Assembly (NCBI GenBank): GCA_024682415.1
Contig: JAIKZG010000018.1
Location: forward strand, 1 to 64,000
DNA: 64,000 nt
From: Prevotella sp.
GTDB lineage: Bacteria; Bacteroidota; Bacteroidia; Bacteroidales; Bacteroidaceae
Reading direction: 5' to 3'
Part shown: positions 44,592 to 54,668 of the stretch, piece by piece
Numbering within the stretch: the first letter of the stretch is position 1
Layout: every line of letters begins with the position of its first letter
Translations under genes and position numbers: made by a program
The notes under the pieces: generated by a model
Databases searched by the model: none
Seen by the model: only the letters and a program-made list of their open reading frames with translations
Told to the model about the DNA's origin: nothing

Positions 44592-47500
44592 ATGAAAAAG
44601 TTATTGTTTACACTCTTTTGTGTAATGCTAAGCTGCGTGGCCTTCGCGCAAGGTCAGATAAAGGGTACCGTCATTGATGAGAATGGTGAGCCTATTATCG
44701 GCGCGTCAGTCTTGGTAAAAGGCACAAAGACCGGAGCTGTGACCAACATCGACGGACAGTTTACTCTGAACGCCTCTGCCGGAAGCACCATCTCGGTGTC
44801 TTATCTCGGTTACAAGTCACAGCAGGTAAAAGCGAAATCGGGAATAACGGTAAAACTTCTTCCTGAAGCTACCACCGTTGGTGAAGTCGTAGTTACAGGT
44901 ATGTCTAAGGTAGACAAACGATTGTTTACCGGTGCTACCGATAAAATTTCAGCCGAAGATGCCAAACTTAATGGTGTGGCTGATGTTTCACGCTCTTTGG
45001 AGGGACGCTCTGCCGGTGTCAGCGTGCAGAATGTGAGTGGCACATTCGGTACAGCTCCTAAAATTCGTGTGCGTGGCGCGACGTCAATCTATGGCTCAAG
45101 CAAGCCTTTGTGGGTTGTCGACGGCGTTATTATGGAAGATGTGGTTGATGTAGATGCCGACAATCTTTCATCGGGCGATGCCAACACTCTTATTTCTTCA
45201 GCAATCGCAGGTTTGAACTCAGATGATATTGAGAGCTTCCAGATATTGAAGGATGGTTCTGCTACATCTATATATGGTGCGCGCGCGATGGCCGGTGTCA
45301 TCGTCGTTACCACAAAGAAAGGTAAGGCAGGACAGGCTCACATCAACTATACTGGTGAATACACTATGCGCCTGAAGCCAAGTTATGGCACATTCAATAT
45401 TATGAACTCTCAGGACCAGATGGAAGTTTATCAGGAGTTGCAGCAGAAAGGTTATCTCAATTACGCGGAAATTGCCGTAGCTGCCAGCAGCGGTGTATAT
45501 GGCAAGATGTATGAGATGATTGATACTTACGACCCTGTTACGGGACAGTTTGCCCTCGCCAATACTCCAGAGGCCAAGGCTGCTTATCTGCGCAATGCTG
45601 AATACAGAAATACCGACTGGTTTGACAAATTGTTCTCAAACTCTGTCCAGCACAACCATTCTGTAAGCATTTCAGGCGGTACTGACAAGGCTCAGTATTA
45701 CGCTTCGCTTTCTGCAATGTTCGATCCGGGATGGACAAAGCAGAGCAAGGTGCAGCGCTACACTGCCAATCTCAACACCACTTACAATATCTCACGCAAG
45801 GTGAACATCAACCTTATCAGCAACGCTTCTTACCGCAAGCAGCGTGCGCCTGGTACGTTGAGCAGTGAGGTAGACGCTGTTTCTGGTGAGGTGAAGCGCG
45901 ACTTCGACATCAACCCTTATTCTTACGCCCTGAACACTTCGCGTGCTCTCGACGCAAACACTTTCTATACTCGCAATTACGCTCCGTTCAACATCTTCCA
46001 TGAGTTGGAGTCTAACTATATGGATCTTAATGTAGCCGACTTCCGTATTCAGGGACGTTTGAATTATAAGCCTATCACTAAGGTGGAGCTTAGCGTGCTC
46101 GGTTCTGTGAAGTATTCAGCTACTTCTCGTGAGCACAACATCCTCGACGACTCTAATCAGGCTATGGCTTACCGCGCTATGGGCACTTCTACCATACGCA
46201 AGAATAATCCATTCCTTTACACCGATCCTGACAACCCTTACGCATTGCCTATAACGGTGTTGCCTGATGGTGGTATCTATGAGCGCGACGACAACCGTAT
46301 GTTTGGTTGGGACTTCCGTGCTACCGCTCAGTATAACGACGTGTACAACGAAGACCACATCGTGAACTTCTATGGAGGTTTGGAAGCTAACTCTACCGAC
46401 CGCCATTCTACATGGTTCCGTGGCTGGGGTATGCAGTACAACATGGGCATGATTCCTAACTATGCTTATCAGGTGTTTAAGAAAGGTGCAGAGGAAAATT
46501 CTGATTATTACACATTGAGCAATACTTATAACCGCAGCGCGGCGTTCTTCGGCACAGCTTCTTATTCTTATAAGGGCTTGTATAGCATCAACGGTACTGT
46601 GCGTTATGAGGGTTCTAACCGCCTTGGTAAGAGCAACAGCGCACGCTGGCTTCCTACTTGGAACGTTTCTGGAGCATGGAACGCAAGCGAAGAGCAGTTC
46701 TTTAAGCCTCTCCACAGCTGGTGGTCTCACGCTAAGTTGCGTCTTTCTTATTCTCTTACCGCCGAGCCGCCTTCGATTACCAACTCTTTGGCTGTAATCA
46801 AGAGCGACACTCCTTGGCGTCCGTTCGCAAGTGTGCGCGAGAGCCGTTTGTATATCGACGATCCAGCCAACAGCGAGCTTACATACGAGAAGAAGCATGA
46901 GTTCAACATTGGTGCCGACTTCGGTTTCATCAACAACAGAATCAACCTTTCTGTAGACTGGTACACTCGTCGCAACTACGACTTGATAGGCCCTACCCAG
47001 ACTTCTGGTACTGACGGCTTTACCACTAAATTCGGTAACATCGCCAAGATGAAGTCAAGCGGTTTGGAGCTTTCACTTTCTACCAAGAACATCCAGACAA
47101 AGGATTTCACATGGACATCTAACTTCATTTATTCTCACACTCATAACGAGGTTACAGAGCTTAACGCAAGACAGCGTCTTATAACTTACGTTTCGGGCAC
47201 TGGTTTCACAATGGCTGGCTATCCTGTGCGCGCCTTGTTCTCAGTTCCTTTCAAGGGACTTAACAGCGAAGGTTTGCCTATGTTCCTCGATCAGGATGGC
47301 AACGTAACTACAACAGGTATCTATTTCCAGACTACCGACCCAGAAAAGCTTAAGTTCTTGAAATATGAAGGCAGCGTAGACCCTACCGATGTGGGTTCTT
47401 TGGGCAACATCTTCAAATATAAGAACTTTACGCTGAATGTGTTCGTTACATATTCTTTCGGCAATGTAGTGCGTCTTGACCCTGTGTTCTCTAATAAATA

Positions 47501-47897
47501 CGATGACCTTAGTTCTACTCCTAAGGAGTTCCGCAATCGCTGGAGCGTTCCTGGTGATGAGAAGTTTACCAATGTGCCTGTAATAGCAAGCAAGATGCAG
47601 AATAAGTTGGATTCAAAGTTGAGCTATGCTTATAATGCTTACAACTATTCTGATGAGCGCATCGCTAAGGGCGACTTCATCCGTATGAAAGAAATCTCTT
47701 TAGCTTACGACTTCCCTAAGACATTCCTTGAGAAGATGAAGCTGAGCAATCTTTCATTGAAGTTGCAGGCTACTAATATGTTCCTTATCTACGCCGATAA
47801 GAAACTTAACGGTCAAGACCCTGAGTTCTTTAATACAGGTGGTGTGGCAACTCCAATGGCTAAGCAGTTTACTCTCACCCTCAAACTCGGTCTTTAA
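44592..47897 (+). CDS. SusC/RagA-family TonB-linked outer-membrane transporter
   Basis: This 1101-residue 22-strand barrel imports a large solute with energy from TonB. It has a signal peptide (residues 1-19, CVAFAQ) and an N-terminal carboxypeptidase-regulatory-like domain (GQIKGTVIDENGEPIIGAS). The plug domain runs from VVVTGMSKVDKRLF to the SusC/RagA box ILKDGSATSIYGARAMAGVI near residue 215. The C-terminal strand ends AKQFTLTLKLGL. There is no N-terminal STN domain, so it is not a signalling receptor. It is followed by its SusD partner after 27 bases. Confidence 0.96.
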   Translation: MKKLLFTLFCVMLSCVAFAQGQIKGTVIDENGEPIIGASVLVKGTKTGAVTNIDGQFTLNASAGSTISVSYLGYKSQQVKAKSGITVKLLPEATTVGEVVVTGMSKVDKRLFTGATDKISAEDAKLNGVADVSRSLEGRSAGVSVQNVSGTFGTAPKIRVRGATSIYGSSKPLWVVDGVIMEDVVDVDADNLSSGDANTLISSAIAGLNSDDIESFQILKDGSATSIYGARAMAGVIVVTTKKGKAGQAHINYTGEYTMRLKPSYGTFNIMNSQDQMEVYQELQQKGYLNYAEIAVAASSGVYGKMYEMIDTYDPVTGQFALANTPEAKAAYLRNAEYRNTDWFDKLFSNSVQHNHSVSISGGTDKAQYYASLSAMFDPGWTKQSKVQRYTANLNTTYNISRKVNINLISNASYRKQRAPGTLSSEVDAVSGEVKRDFDINPYSYALNTSRALDANTFYTRNYAPFNIFHELESNYMDLNVADFRIQGRLNYKPITKVELSVLGSVKYSATSREHNILDDSNQAMAYRAMGTSTIRKNNPFLYTDPDNPYALPITVLPDGGIYERDDNRMFGWDFRATAQYNDVYNEDHIVNFYGGLEANSTDRHSTWFRGWGMQYNMGMIPNYAYQVFKKGAEENSDYYTLSNTYNRSAAFFGTASYSYKGLYSINGTVRYEGSNRLGKSNSARWLPTWNVSGAWNASEEQFFKPLHSWWSHAKLRLSYSLTAEPPSITNSLAVIKSDTPWRPFASVRESRLYIDDPANSELTYEKKHEFNIGADFGFINNRINLSVDWYTRRNYDLIGPTQTSGTDGFTTKFGNIAKMKSSGLELSLSTKNIQTKDFTWTSNFIYSHTHNEVTELNARQRLITYVSGTGFTMAGYPVRALFSVPFKGLNSEGLPMFLDQDGNVTTTGIYFQTTDPEKLKFLKYEGSVDPTDVGSLGNIFKYKNFTLNVFVTYSFGNVVRLDPVFSNKYDDLSSTPKEFRNRWSVPGDEKFTNVPVIASKMQNKLDSKLSYAYNAYNYSDERIAKGDFIRMKEISLAYDFPKTFLEKMKLSNLSLKLQATNMFLIYADKKLNGQDPEFFNTGGVATPMAKQFTLTLKLGL

Positions 47898-47924
47898 TAC
47901 ATTATATACATAATTGTAATAACA

Positions 47925-49523
47925 ATGAAGATAATAAAATCAACATACGGTCTGTTTGTTGCAAGTCTTGCGGCGTTGAGCCTCACTTCGTGCAACGACT
48001 TTCTGGATACTAATCCCGACAACCGTACTACTATAAATACGGAAGACAAAGCGGTGGCGCTTCTTACTTCCGCTTATCCTCGTTCTAATTTTGCGCTTGT
48101 CACAGAATTGAGTTCAGATAATATCGTCGATTTAGGTGAAAACAATCCTTACACAGAGCGTTTCTATGATGAGGTTTTTTCTTGGAAGGATATTACAGAA
48201 ACTGATAATGATGATACTCAGCATTTTTGGGACGCAAGTTATACTTCTGTGGCTGCCGCCAATATGGCTTTGGAAGCTATAGAAGAAATGGGCGCGACTA
48301 CAGCTAAACTTGAGGAAGCCAAAGCTGAGGCTTTGCTTTGCCGTGCTTACAATGAGTTTATGCTTGTGAATATGTTCTGCAAGCATTTCGACAGCAAGAC
48401 TGCCGACAAGGATCTTGGTGTAGCTTATCCTTTAAAGCCTGCGTCTAAACTATTCTCACCAGTCGAGCGTGGAACTGTTGCCGAGGTTTATGCTCAGATA
48501 GACAAGGATATTCAGGAGGCATTGCCACTTATTGGTGATTCTCACTATACTCAGCCGAAGTATCATTTCAACACTCAGGCTGCCTATGCTTTCGCCACTC
48601 GCTTCTATCTCTATTATGAGCAGCCGGAGAAGGCAATCAAGTATGCTACTCTCTGTCTTGGCTCAAGCCCAAAGACAATGCTTCGCGACTACAGCTACAT
48701 AGCTTCAATGCCACAGGGCGATGAGGGTAGAGAAGCGATTGAGAATCATTATATTGATGCTTCGCTTAATTGTAATCTTATGCTTGTTTCTACGACTTCA
48801 TATTTGGGATTGATATTCAATCCTTATAGATATATGAATCGTTATAGTCATGCTCAGTGGGTTGGCACGCATGAGGATTTGAATGCTAAAAACATTTGGG
48901 GAAACAGTAAGGCTTATGCGGGCTTAATGGATTATTCAGGCTCAAATTCAGATAAGTCTATATTCTGGCGTGTGCCTCTTTCTACAGAGACTATTGATCC
49001 TGTTGCCGGTACTGGTTATATGCATTCTGTTATGCCAATCCTTACTTCGGATGAATGTCTGCTCAACCGTGCCGAGGCTTATGTACTCGCTAAGCAGTAT
49101 GACAAGGCTACAGCCGACATCAATCTCTGGATACAGAATTTCATTAAGAACGCTGCTACATTCACTACCGACAGCATTGTGAAATTCTACAACGGCGTGG
49201 GTTATTCTTACGACAAGAACGAGCTTACCTCTACAATAAAGAAGCATTTGCATCCTTCGTTTGAAATCGATGCAGAAGGCTCTGTGCAGGAAGCTATGTT
49301 GCAGTGCGTTTTGGAATTGCGCCGTATTGAGACAATGCAGCTTGGATTGCGCTGGTTCGACATCAAGCGTTATGGCATTGTTATTCCTCGCACTCAGCTC
49401 AACGCAGCCGGAAATCCAGCCAAGGTTACAGACTGGCTTACGGTGGACGACGAGCGACGTGCCATACAGATACCGCAGAAAGTGCGCGACGCAGGCGTAG
49501 CTCCTAACCCAAGAACTAAATAA
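47925..49523 (+). CDS. SusD/RagB-family nutrient-binding lipoprotein
   Basis: This 532-residue outer-surface lipoprotein caps the SusC channel. Lipobox LSLTSC is followed by NDFLDTNPDNRTT, the usual SusD start. TPR-like helices dominate, with the SusD family landmarks WDASYTSVAAANMALEAI near residue 105 and RWFDIKRYG near 484. The bound ligand is not predictable from sequence. Only 21 bases separate it from the next start, so the operon continues. Confidence 0.96.
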   Translation: MKIIKSTYGLFVASLAALSLTSCNDFLDTNPDNRTTINTEDKAVALLTSAYPRSNFALVTELSSDNIVDLGENNPYTERFYDEVFSWKDITETDNDDTQHFWDASYTSVAAANMALEAIEEMGATTAKLEEAKAEALLCRAYNEFMLVNMFCKHFDSKTADKDLGVAYPLKPASKLFSPVERGTVAEVYAQIDKDIQEALPLIGDSHYTQPKYHFNTQAAYAFATRFYLYYEQPEKAIKYATLCLGSSPKTMLRDYSYIASMPQGDEGREAIENHYIDASLNCNLMLVSTTSYLGLIFNPYRYMNRYSHAQWVGTHEDLNAKNIWGNSKAYAGLMDYSGSNSDKSIFWRVPLSTETIDPVAGTGYMHSVMPILTSDECLLNRAEAYVLAKQYDKATADINLWIQNFIKNAATFTTDSIVKFYNGVGYSYDKNELTSTIKKHLHPSFEIDAEGSVQEAMLQCVLELRRIETMQLGLRWFDIKRYGIVIPRTQLNAAGNPAKVTDWLTVDDERRAIQIPQKVRDAGVAPNPRTK

Positions 49524-49543
49524 AATAAATGGAACTTTCAATT

Positions 49544-50449
49544 ATGAAGAAAACAATATTATATGCTCTTCTCTTCGCTGTGTGCTCATTGCCTCTCGCT
49601 TCGTGCAGCGATGATGATCCAAACTCTACGAGCGTGATCGTGCCTGAACAGCAGGAGAAGACGATATTCGATAAATGGCTCGACGCCAATTTCGTAGAGC
49701 CTTACAACATCCAGTTTAAGTATCGCTACGAAAGCAACGAGAGCGACATGGACTATTACACAGTGCCTGCCAATTTTGACAATGCTGTGGTGATGGCTCA
49801 CATGTTGAAATATCTCTGCATTGAGGCTTATGATGAGACAGCAGGTGTAGATTTCACTCGCGCTCATTTCCCAAAACTGTTCTTCTGCATGGGTGAGTTT
49901 GAGTATCGCAACAATGGTACTATGATTCTTGGTACAGCGGAGAATGGTAAGAAGATACTTCTTACCGGTGCTAATCATGTCAGCGAGTATATTGATAATC
50001 CTGAGATGCTCAATGAGCTTTATTTCAAGACTATTCATCATGAGTTCACTCACATCCTGAATCAGACAATAGAATATCCTACGAACTTCAAGTTCATCAC
50101 TGCCACTGATTATGTAGGCGACAGCTGGAGCGCAGAGCCATTTAGTGAGGCATCTTATTTCGCTGCTCACGGTTTCATCTCCGCATATTCGCAGCATTCA
50201 GATACTGAGGATTTTGCCGAGATGCTTTCTATTTACGTTGTAAATGATAAAGCTACATGGGACGCTATGGTGGCTCGTGGCGGAGAAGAGGGCGCAGCTC
50301 TCATCAACTCTAAGCTCGACATCGTGCGCGCTTATATGCAGACAAAGTGGAATGTAGACATCGACCAGCTGCGTGACGCTATTCAGCGTCGTCAGGCTGA
50401 TGTTATCTCAGGCAAGGTAAGTCTTACCGATTTGACAGTTAAGAAATAA
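49544..50449 (+). CDS. Zinc metallohydrolase lipoprotein associated with SusC/SusD
   Basis: This 301-residue lipoprotein (lipobox LPLASC) has the metal-binding motif HEFTH within TIHHEFTHILNQT near residue 166, with a downstream acidic/tyrosine region DTEDFAEMLSIYV as the third ligand area. The pattern matches the substrate import-associated zinc metallohydrolase family (Peptidase_Mx1) seen next to SusC/SusD pairs. An ATG five codons earlier (49529) is possible, but MKKTILYALL fits a signal peptide better. It suggests the operon handles a peptide or glycopeptide. Confidence 0.85.
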   Translation: MKKTILYALLFAVCSLPLASCSDDDPNSTSVIVPEQQEKTIFDKWLDANFVEPYNIQFKYRYESNESDMDYYTVPANFDNAVVMAHMLKYLCIEAYDETAGVDFTRAHFPKLFFCMGEFEYRNNGTMILGTAENGKKILLTGANHVSEYIDNPEMLNELYFKTIHHEFTHILNQTIEYPTNFKFITATDYVGDSWSAEPFSEASYFAAHGFISAYSQHSDTEDFAEMLSIYVVNDKATWDAMVARGGEEGAALINSKLDIVRAYMQTKWNVDIDQLRDAIQRRQADVISGKVSLTDLTVKK

Positions 50450-50469
50450 TTAATTAGGAGGAACAACAA

Positions 50470-51777
50470 ATGAAGATAAATAAATATATAGCATATCTGC
50501 TTATTGCTCTTCCTGCACTGCTCTTGCAGTCGTGCCTGAAGGATGATGACGATGTATTTGACAAGCCAGCCTCTACCCGTATGCAGGAATATCTCGCCAG
50601 CACTCGCTCTACATTGAGAAGTTCTGAATATGGCTGGGTTTTTAATATGTATCCTGGCAAAAATCAGGAATATGGTGGCTGTGCCATTACTTGCAAATTC
50701 GATTCGCTCACTGTTGAGGCTCAATCAGAACTCGCAGCGATGTTTGGCGCGCCTATCAGTACTACGGTGGAGAGTTATTATAAGATGACAACTGATGATG
50801 GCCCTGTGCTTACATTCGATACTTACAATGCTTTCCTGCATGTATTCTCTACACCATCTTCCGGTGCTTATGAGGGCATGAATGGTGACTTTGAGTTTGT
50901 AATCGACAGCATCGGTACAGATTCTATCAAGGTGCATTCTAAGCGAACAGGCAATGTGCAGTATCTCGTAAGACTGAAAGAATCAGCTGATGATTATCTT
51001 GCCAAACTTAGCGATATACAGGAGTCTTTCCTCTGTGGCGGAATCGACGGCACAGTTGGAGGTAAGCACTTGTATGGCGAGATAGATATGAACAATCTGC
51101 AACTCACGTATTATGATTACGACGATATGACCAACACTATAAAACAAGTTGCTTTCGTATTTACTGATAAGGGTATCTCTTTCTATGAGCCTATCTCTTT
51201 CGGTGGAGAAACTATCCGTGAGCTTGCTTACGACGCTGCCACAAATTCTTTCTCTTACGTCAGTGCTGCTGGTGAGAAGTCAGTCGTCAATGGTTTCTTG
51301 CCTGAGGGATATGTTAAGTTTGAGGATTTCGCGGGCGATTATTTCTTCAAGTTTAATATCGGAATGACTGATAAATCTGATTCTGTCAGCGTAACATTAG
51401 TCCCGGGCGAAGATGGTAAATCTTATTTGATGAAGGGTATAAATCCTAATTACGACTTGAAACTTGTCTATGATAAGGCTATCGGTTCGCTGTCGCTCAA
51501 CACTCAGCCTATTTTCCAGACTGATGGATATATTGTATGGTGGCAGGCAGAGAAGAGCGGTAGACTTGCTCCTGCCTACACACAATACGGACTGAACACC
51601 GCTCTTACGAAAGGTGGCGAAAAGCCTGTCTATTCTCTGCAAAGTGACAACTCTACCGGCTTCTGCTTCTGGATAACAGACTCTAACGGAAATAGCGTTG
51701 GTCAGTATACGGATGGAGATTTAGCAATCGGCAGCAATTATTTATTCGTGGAGAATATCTATCTCATCAAGAAGTAA
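50470..51777 (+). CDS. DUF4302 family lipoprotein
   Basis: This 435-residue lipoprotein has lipobox LLLQSC and an acidic KDDDDVFDKPA start. The following ASTRMQEYLASTRSTLRSSE and YGWVFNMYPGKNQEYGG are typical of DUF4302 proteins encoded with SusC/SusD. Beta-rich, with no catalytic motif visible. It lies 20 bases after the zinc hydrolase gene and 27 before the next lipoprotein. A surface accessory role is an inference from context. Confidence 0.85.
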   Translation: MKINKYIAYLLIALPALLLQSCLKDDDDVFDKPASTRMQEYLASTRSTLRSSEYGWVFNMYPGKNQEYGGCAITCKFDSLTVEAQSELAAMFGAPISTTVESYYKMTTDDGPVLTFDTYNAFLHVFSTPSSGAYEGMNGDFEFVIDSIGTDSIKVHSKRTGNVQYLVRLKESADDYLAKLSDIQESFLCGGIDGTVGGKHLYGEIDMNNLQLTYYDYDDMTNTIKQVAFVFTDKGISFYEPISFGGETIRELAYDAATNSFSYVSAAGEKSVVNGFLPEGYVKFEDFAGDYFFKFNIGMTDKSDSVSVTLVPGEDGKSYLMKGINPNYDLKLVYDKAIGSLSLNTQPIFQTDGYIVWWQAEKSGRLAPAYTQYGLNTALTKGGEKPVYSLQSDNSTGFCFWITDSNGNSVGQYTDGDLAIGSNYLFVENIYLIKK

Positions 51778-51804
51778 TAACTCACTAAAAGAGATATAGT
51801 TACA

Positions 51805-52932
51805 ATGAAAAAGATATATAACATAATGTTGGCTGCGGTATTGGCATTCTCATTTGCTTCGTGCAGTGATGATACCGACAATCCGTATGACCACGTTTCT
51901 ACCATAAATGTAGTTAAGCAGAGCGTCGCTTTCGACGCTTCTGCTTCTACTGGAAAAGTTGTAGTGAAGACTCCAGGCGGTATCACTCGCGTGGCTCTTT
52001 CGCAGAGTTGGTGCGAAGCTACTTTCGATGGCGATACCGTTACCGTGACTGCTCCGCAGAACCAAAGTCTTGAAACAAGATATTCTAAGCTTACCGTTTG
52101 GGCAGGCGAGGATTCTACAAGCGTAATGGTGCAGCAGAATGGTTATCATGTTTCTCTGCCAGATGCAATGAATGGCATTATTGGCGGTGACGACGCTTCT
52201 GTAAGCAAATTCTTTGTCAGCCGTAATGTTGATATTGCGTTCTCTGCTTCTGAAGACTGGATTACGCCAAGCCTCGTGGGCGACTCTTTGGTAGTTTCTT
52301 TGGCTGCCAACAATACAGGTCATGTTCGTAGCGGATATGTATACTACAGTTTTGGCGACACGAAGGATTCTATTGCCGTAAAGCAGTTCGACTTTGACAA
52401 GGACTTTGCTGGGGAATGTTATCTCACATATTATACAGAAGAGGGCAAATTCACTGGTATGCAAGCTCTCATAACAAAGAACAAAATCAGTTTGCCTGAT
52501 TTCGGTTTTGAAATGCCTATAAGCGTTGATGAATCTACGGGCACGATTTCTGTTCAGTCGGGTGCTTATCTTGGCAGCTTGGCTTTAGGTGGTTCTACCT
52601 ATTACATATATCAGCCTTTTGCAGATGAGAATATCGAATATTGGACCAGTTATAATACCAATTCTTATTCTACTGCTGAAATAGAACATATAGAAGACGG
52701 ATATAGTGTAGCTGAATTTGGTGGAACATTTGGTGGACATGAGATTGCTGCATTCATTTGGGAGGCTTTCTCTGCAAAAAAACTTGCCAAAGAAAATGAT
52801 GTAGCAGATATACTTACCTTGTATTATCCAGCTCTTATGAAATTCGATGAGGACGCTTCTGCAAGTAAGTTTAGCGCAAAGCATGCCGTAAACGGCAAGC
52901 AGTTGCTGAATTTGAATAAATTGAAAAAATAA
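51805..52932 (+). CDS. BACON-domain-type surface lipoprotein
   Basis: This 375-residue lipoprotein (lipobox FSFASC) has two N-terminal Ig-like repeats of BACON type. Both carry the pattern SxxWCEATFDGDTVTV / ASEDWITPSLVGDSLVV followed by R.G.V.V, at about residues 35-115 and 130-200. The C-terminal 170 residues (FAGECYLTYYTEEGKFTG onward) are beta-rich and unassigned. BACON domains often bind mucin-like or other glycans or act as spacers. Last gene of the operon, closed by the terminator at 52952-52993. Confidence 0.8.
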   Translation: MKKIYNIMLAAVLAFSFASCSDDTDNPYDHVSTINVVKQSVAFDASASTGKVVVKTPGGITRVALSQSWCEATFDGDTVTVTAPQNQSLETRYSKLTVWAGEDSTSVMVQQNGYHVSLPDAMNGIIGGDDASVSKFFVSRNVDIAFSASEDWITPSLVGDSLVVSLAANNTGHVRSGYVYYSFGDTKDSIAVKQFDFDKDFAGECYLTYYTEEGKFTGMQALITKNKISLPDFGFEMPISVDESTGTISVQSGAYLGSLALGGSTYYIYQPFADENIEYWTSYNTNSYSTAEIEHIEDGYSVAEFGGTFGGHEIAAFIWEAFSAKKLAKENDVADILTLYYPALMKFDEDASASKFSAKHAVNGKQLLNLNKLKK

Positions 52933-52951
52933 ATAGACTTCATAATGGTGA

Positions 52952-52993
52952 GTGGGTTACCACGTCGTGATGACGGGTAGCCCACATTTTTTT
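52952..52993 (+). terminator. Terminator of the SusC/SusD operon
   Basis: The stem GTGGG-TACC/GGTA-CCCAC (52952-52961 with 52976-52985) is followed by ATTTTTTT. Confidence 0.8.
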
Positions 52994-53076
52994 ATGATTT
53001 TTAATGTAAAAATGTAAGTGTCAATTTATTTAGTTTAAAAATCAAAATATTAGGTACAACAAGAACCTATTTCAAC

Positions 53077-53084
53077 TAACTTTG
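53077..53084 (+). promoter_or_regulatory. -7 box of the rhamnose genes
   Basis: TAACTTTG at 53077-53084 lies 66 bases upstream of rhaB. No -33 box is found, so an activator is probably needed. No AraC-type regulator is encoded in the window. Confidence 0.5.
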
Positions 53085-53150
53085 CGTGAAAATGTTTTGT
53101 ATGAGAAAGTTATAACCCCTTTTCTCGCTTAAACAACTAACTAAAAAGTA

Positions 53151-54626
53151 ATGAACAACATAAAATGTTTTTTCGCTGTCGACCTGGGAGCTACCAGTGG
53201 CAGAACTATCATCGGTACACTGAATGATGGACAAATATCTCTCGACGAGCTTACTCGTTTCGATAATAACCTCATTGAGACGGGTGGTCATGTGTATTGG
53301 GATATTTACGCTCTATATAATGAGATAATCAAAGGTCTTAAACTTGTTGCGCGCCGTGGCATCAACATCCAGAGTATCGGTATCGATACATGGGGATGCG
53401 ACTTCGTGTTTGTAGGTAAGGATGGAGCGTTGCTCCGCAATCCTATGGCTTATCGCGATCCTCACACATTCGGAGTGATGGAGAAATACTTCGAAGAGGC
53501 TGTAAGCAAGGAAGAAGTTTACGACACTACAGGTATTCAGTTTATGAACTTCAACTCTCTGTTCCAGCTCTACGCTATGCACAAGGCAGGCAACAGCGCG
53601 ATGGAGAATGCCGACAAGGTGTTGTTTGTGCCTGACGCTTTGAGCTATATGCTCACAGGTCGTGCCATCTGCGAATACACAGTAGCTTCTACATCACAGA
53701 TTCTCGATCCTAACACTCGTGAGCTGAGCAATAAGCTTATTGAGAGCACTGGCTTGACACGCGATCAGTTTGGCGAGATGACAGAGCCAGCTACCGTTAT
53801 CGGCACACTTACTGAAGAAATTCAGAAGATAACAGGTCTTGGCGCAGTGCCTGTAATAGCAGTTGCGGGTCACGACACAGCAAGCGCAGTGGCTGCCGTT
53901 CCTGCCAAGGATGAGAAGTTTGCTTATCTTAGTTCAGGCACATGGAGCTTGATGGGTATCGAAACTAAGGACGCCATCATCAATGAGAAGAGCTTCGAAC
54001 TAAACTTCACAAATGAGGGCGGCATTGAGGGCACTACACGCTTCCTAAAGAACATCTGCGGTATGTGGCTTTATGAGAGCTGCCGTCGTGAGTGGCCAGA
54101 GGATGCCGACAAGAGCCATTTGCAGATGCAGCAGGACGCTATGCAGGTGGAAGCATTCCGCAGCTTGATTAATCCTGATGATAAGATGTTTGCTAACCCA
54201 GAGTCGATGACTGCCGCTATCGTGCAGTATTGCAAGAACACCAATCAGCCTGTTCCGCAGACTCACGCTGAGTTCTGCCGTTGCATCTTCGATTCTTTGG
54301 CTTTGCGCTATCGTCAGGTGTTCAGCTACTTGAAGGATATGGCTTCATTCCCTCTCGATGTGTTGCACATCATCGGTGGTGGAAGCAAGAACTATTTCCT
54401 TGATCAGTTTACCGCTAATTCTTGTGGTGTGAAGGTTGTAGCAGGTCCACAGGAGGGCACTGCCATCGGCAACATCATGCTTCAGGCTAAGGCTTCGGGC
54501 GATGTAAACGACATCTGGGAAATGCGCAAGATTATTGCCGACAGCATAGAGATTAAGGTGTTTGAACCTCAGAATACAGAGGCTTGGGACGCTGCTTACG
54601 AGAAGTATCTCAAACTTTGCAAATAA
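53151..54626 (+). CDS. rhaB: Rhamnulokinase
   Basis: RhaB phosphorylates L-rhamnulose to rhamnulose 1-phosphate. The 491-residue FGGY kinase has the phosphate loop FFAVDLGATSGRTIIG at residues 6-21, SIGIDTWGCDFVFVG near 80, and VAGHDTASAVAAVP and YLSSGTWSLMG near 245-270. The next gene is rhamnose isomerase after 42 bases. The aldolase RhaD is not in the window. Confidence 0.95.
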   Translation: MNNIKCFFAVDLGATSGRTIIGTLNDGQISLDELTRFDNNLIETGGHVYWDIYALYNEIIKGLKLVARRGINIQSIGIDTWGCDFVFVGKDGALLRNPMAYRDPHTFGVMEKYFEEAVSKEEVYDTTGIQFMNFNSLFQLYAMHKAGNSAMENADKVLFVPDALSYMLTGRAICEYTVASTSQILDPNTRELSNKLIESTGLTRDQFGEMTEPATVIGTLTEEIQKITGLGAVPVIAVAGHDTASAVAAVPAKDEKFAYLSSGTWSLMGIETKDAIINEKSFELNFTNEGGIEGTTRFLKNICGMWLYESCRREWPEDADKSHLQMQQDAMQVEAFRSLINPDDKMFANPESMTAAIVQYCKNTNQPVPQTHAEFCRCIFDSLALRYRQVFSYLKDMASFPLDVLHIIGGGSKNYFLDQFTANSCGVKVVAGPQEGTAIGNIMLQAKASGDVNDIWEMRKIIADSIEIKVFEPQNTEAWDAAYEKYLKLCK

Positions 54627-54668
54627 CAATAAAACAGAATAATAACAATTGTAAATACATATACTAAA

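Noticed and set aside
46116..46898. 260-residue minus-strand ORF opposite susC
   Set aside because: Antisense shadow of the SusC coding sequence; composition follows the reverse of susC codons.
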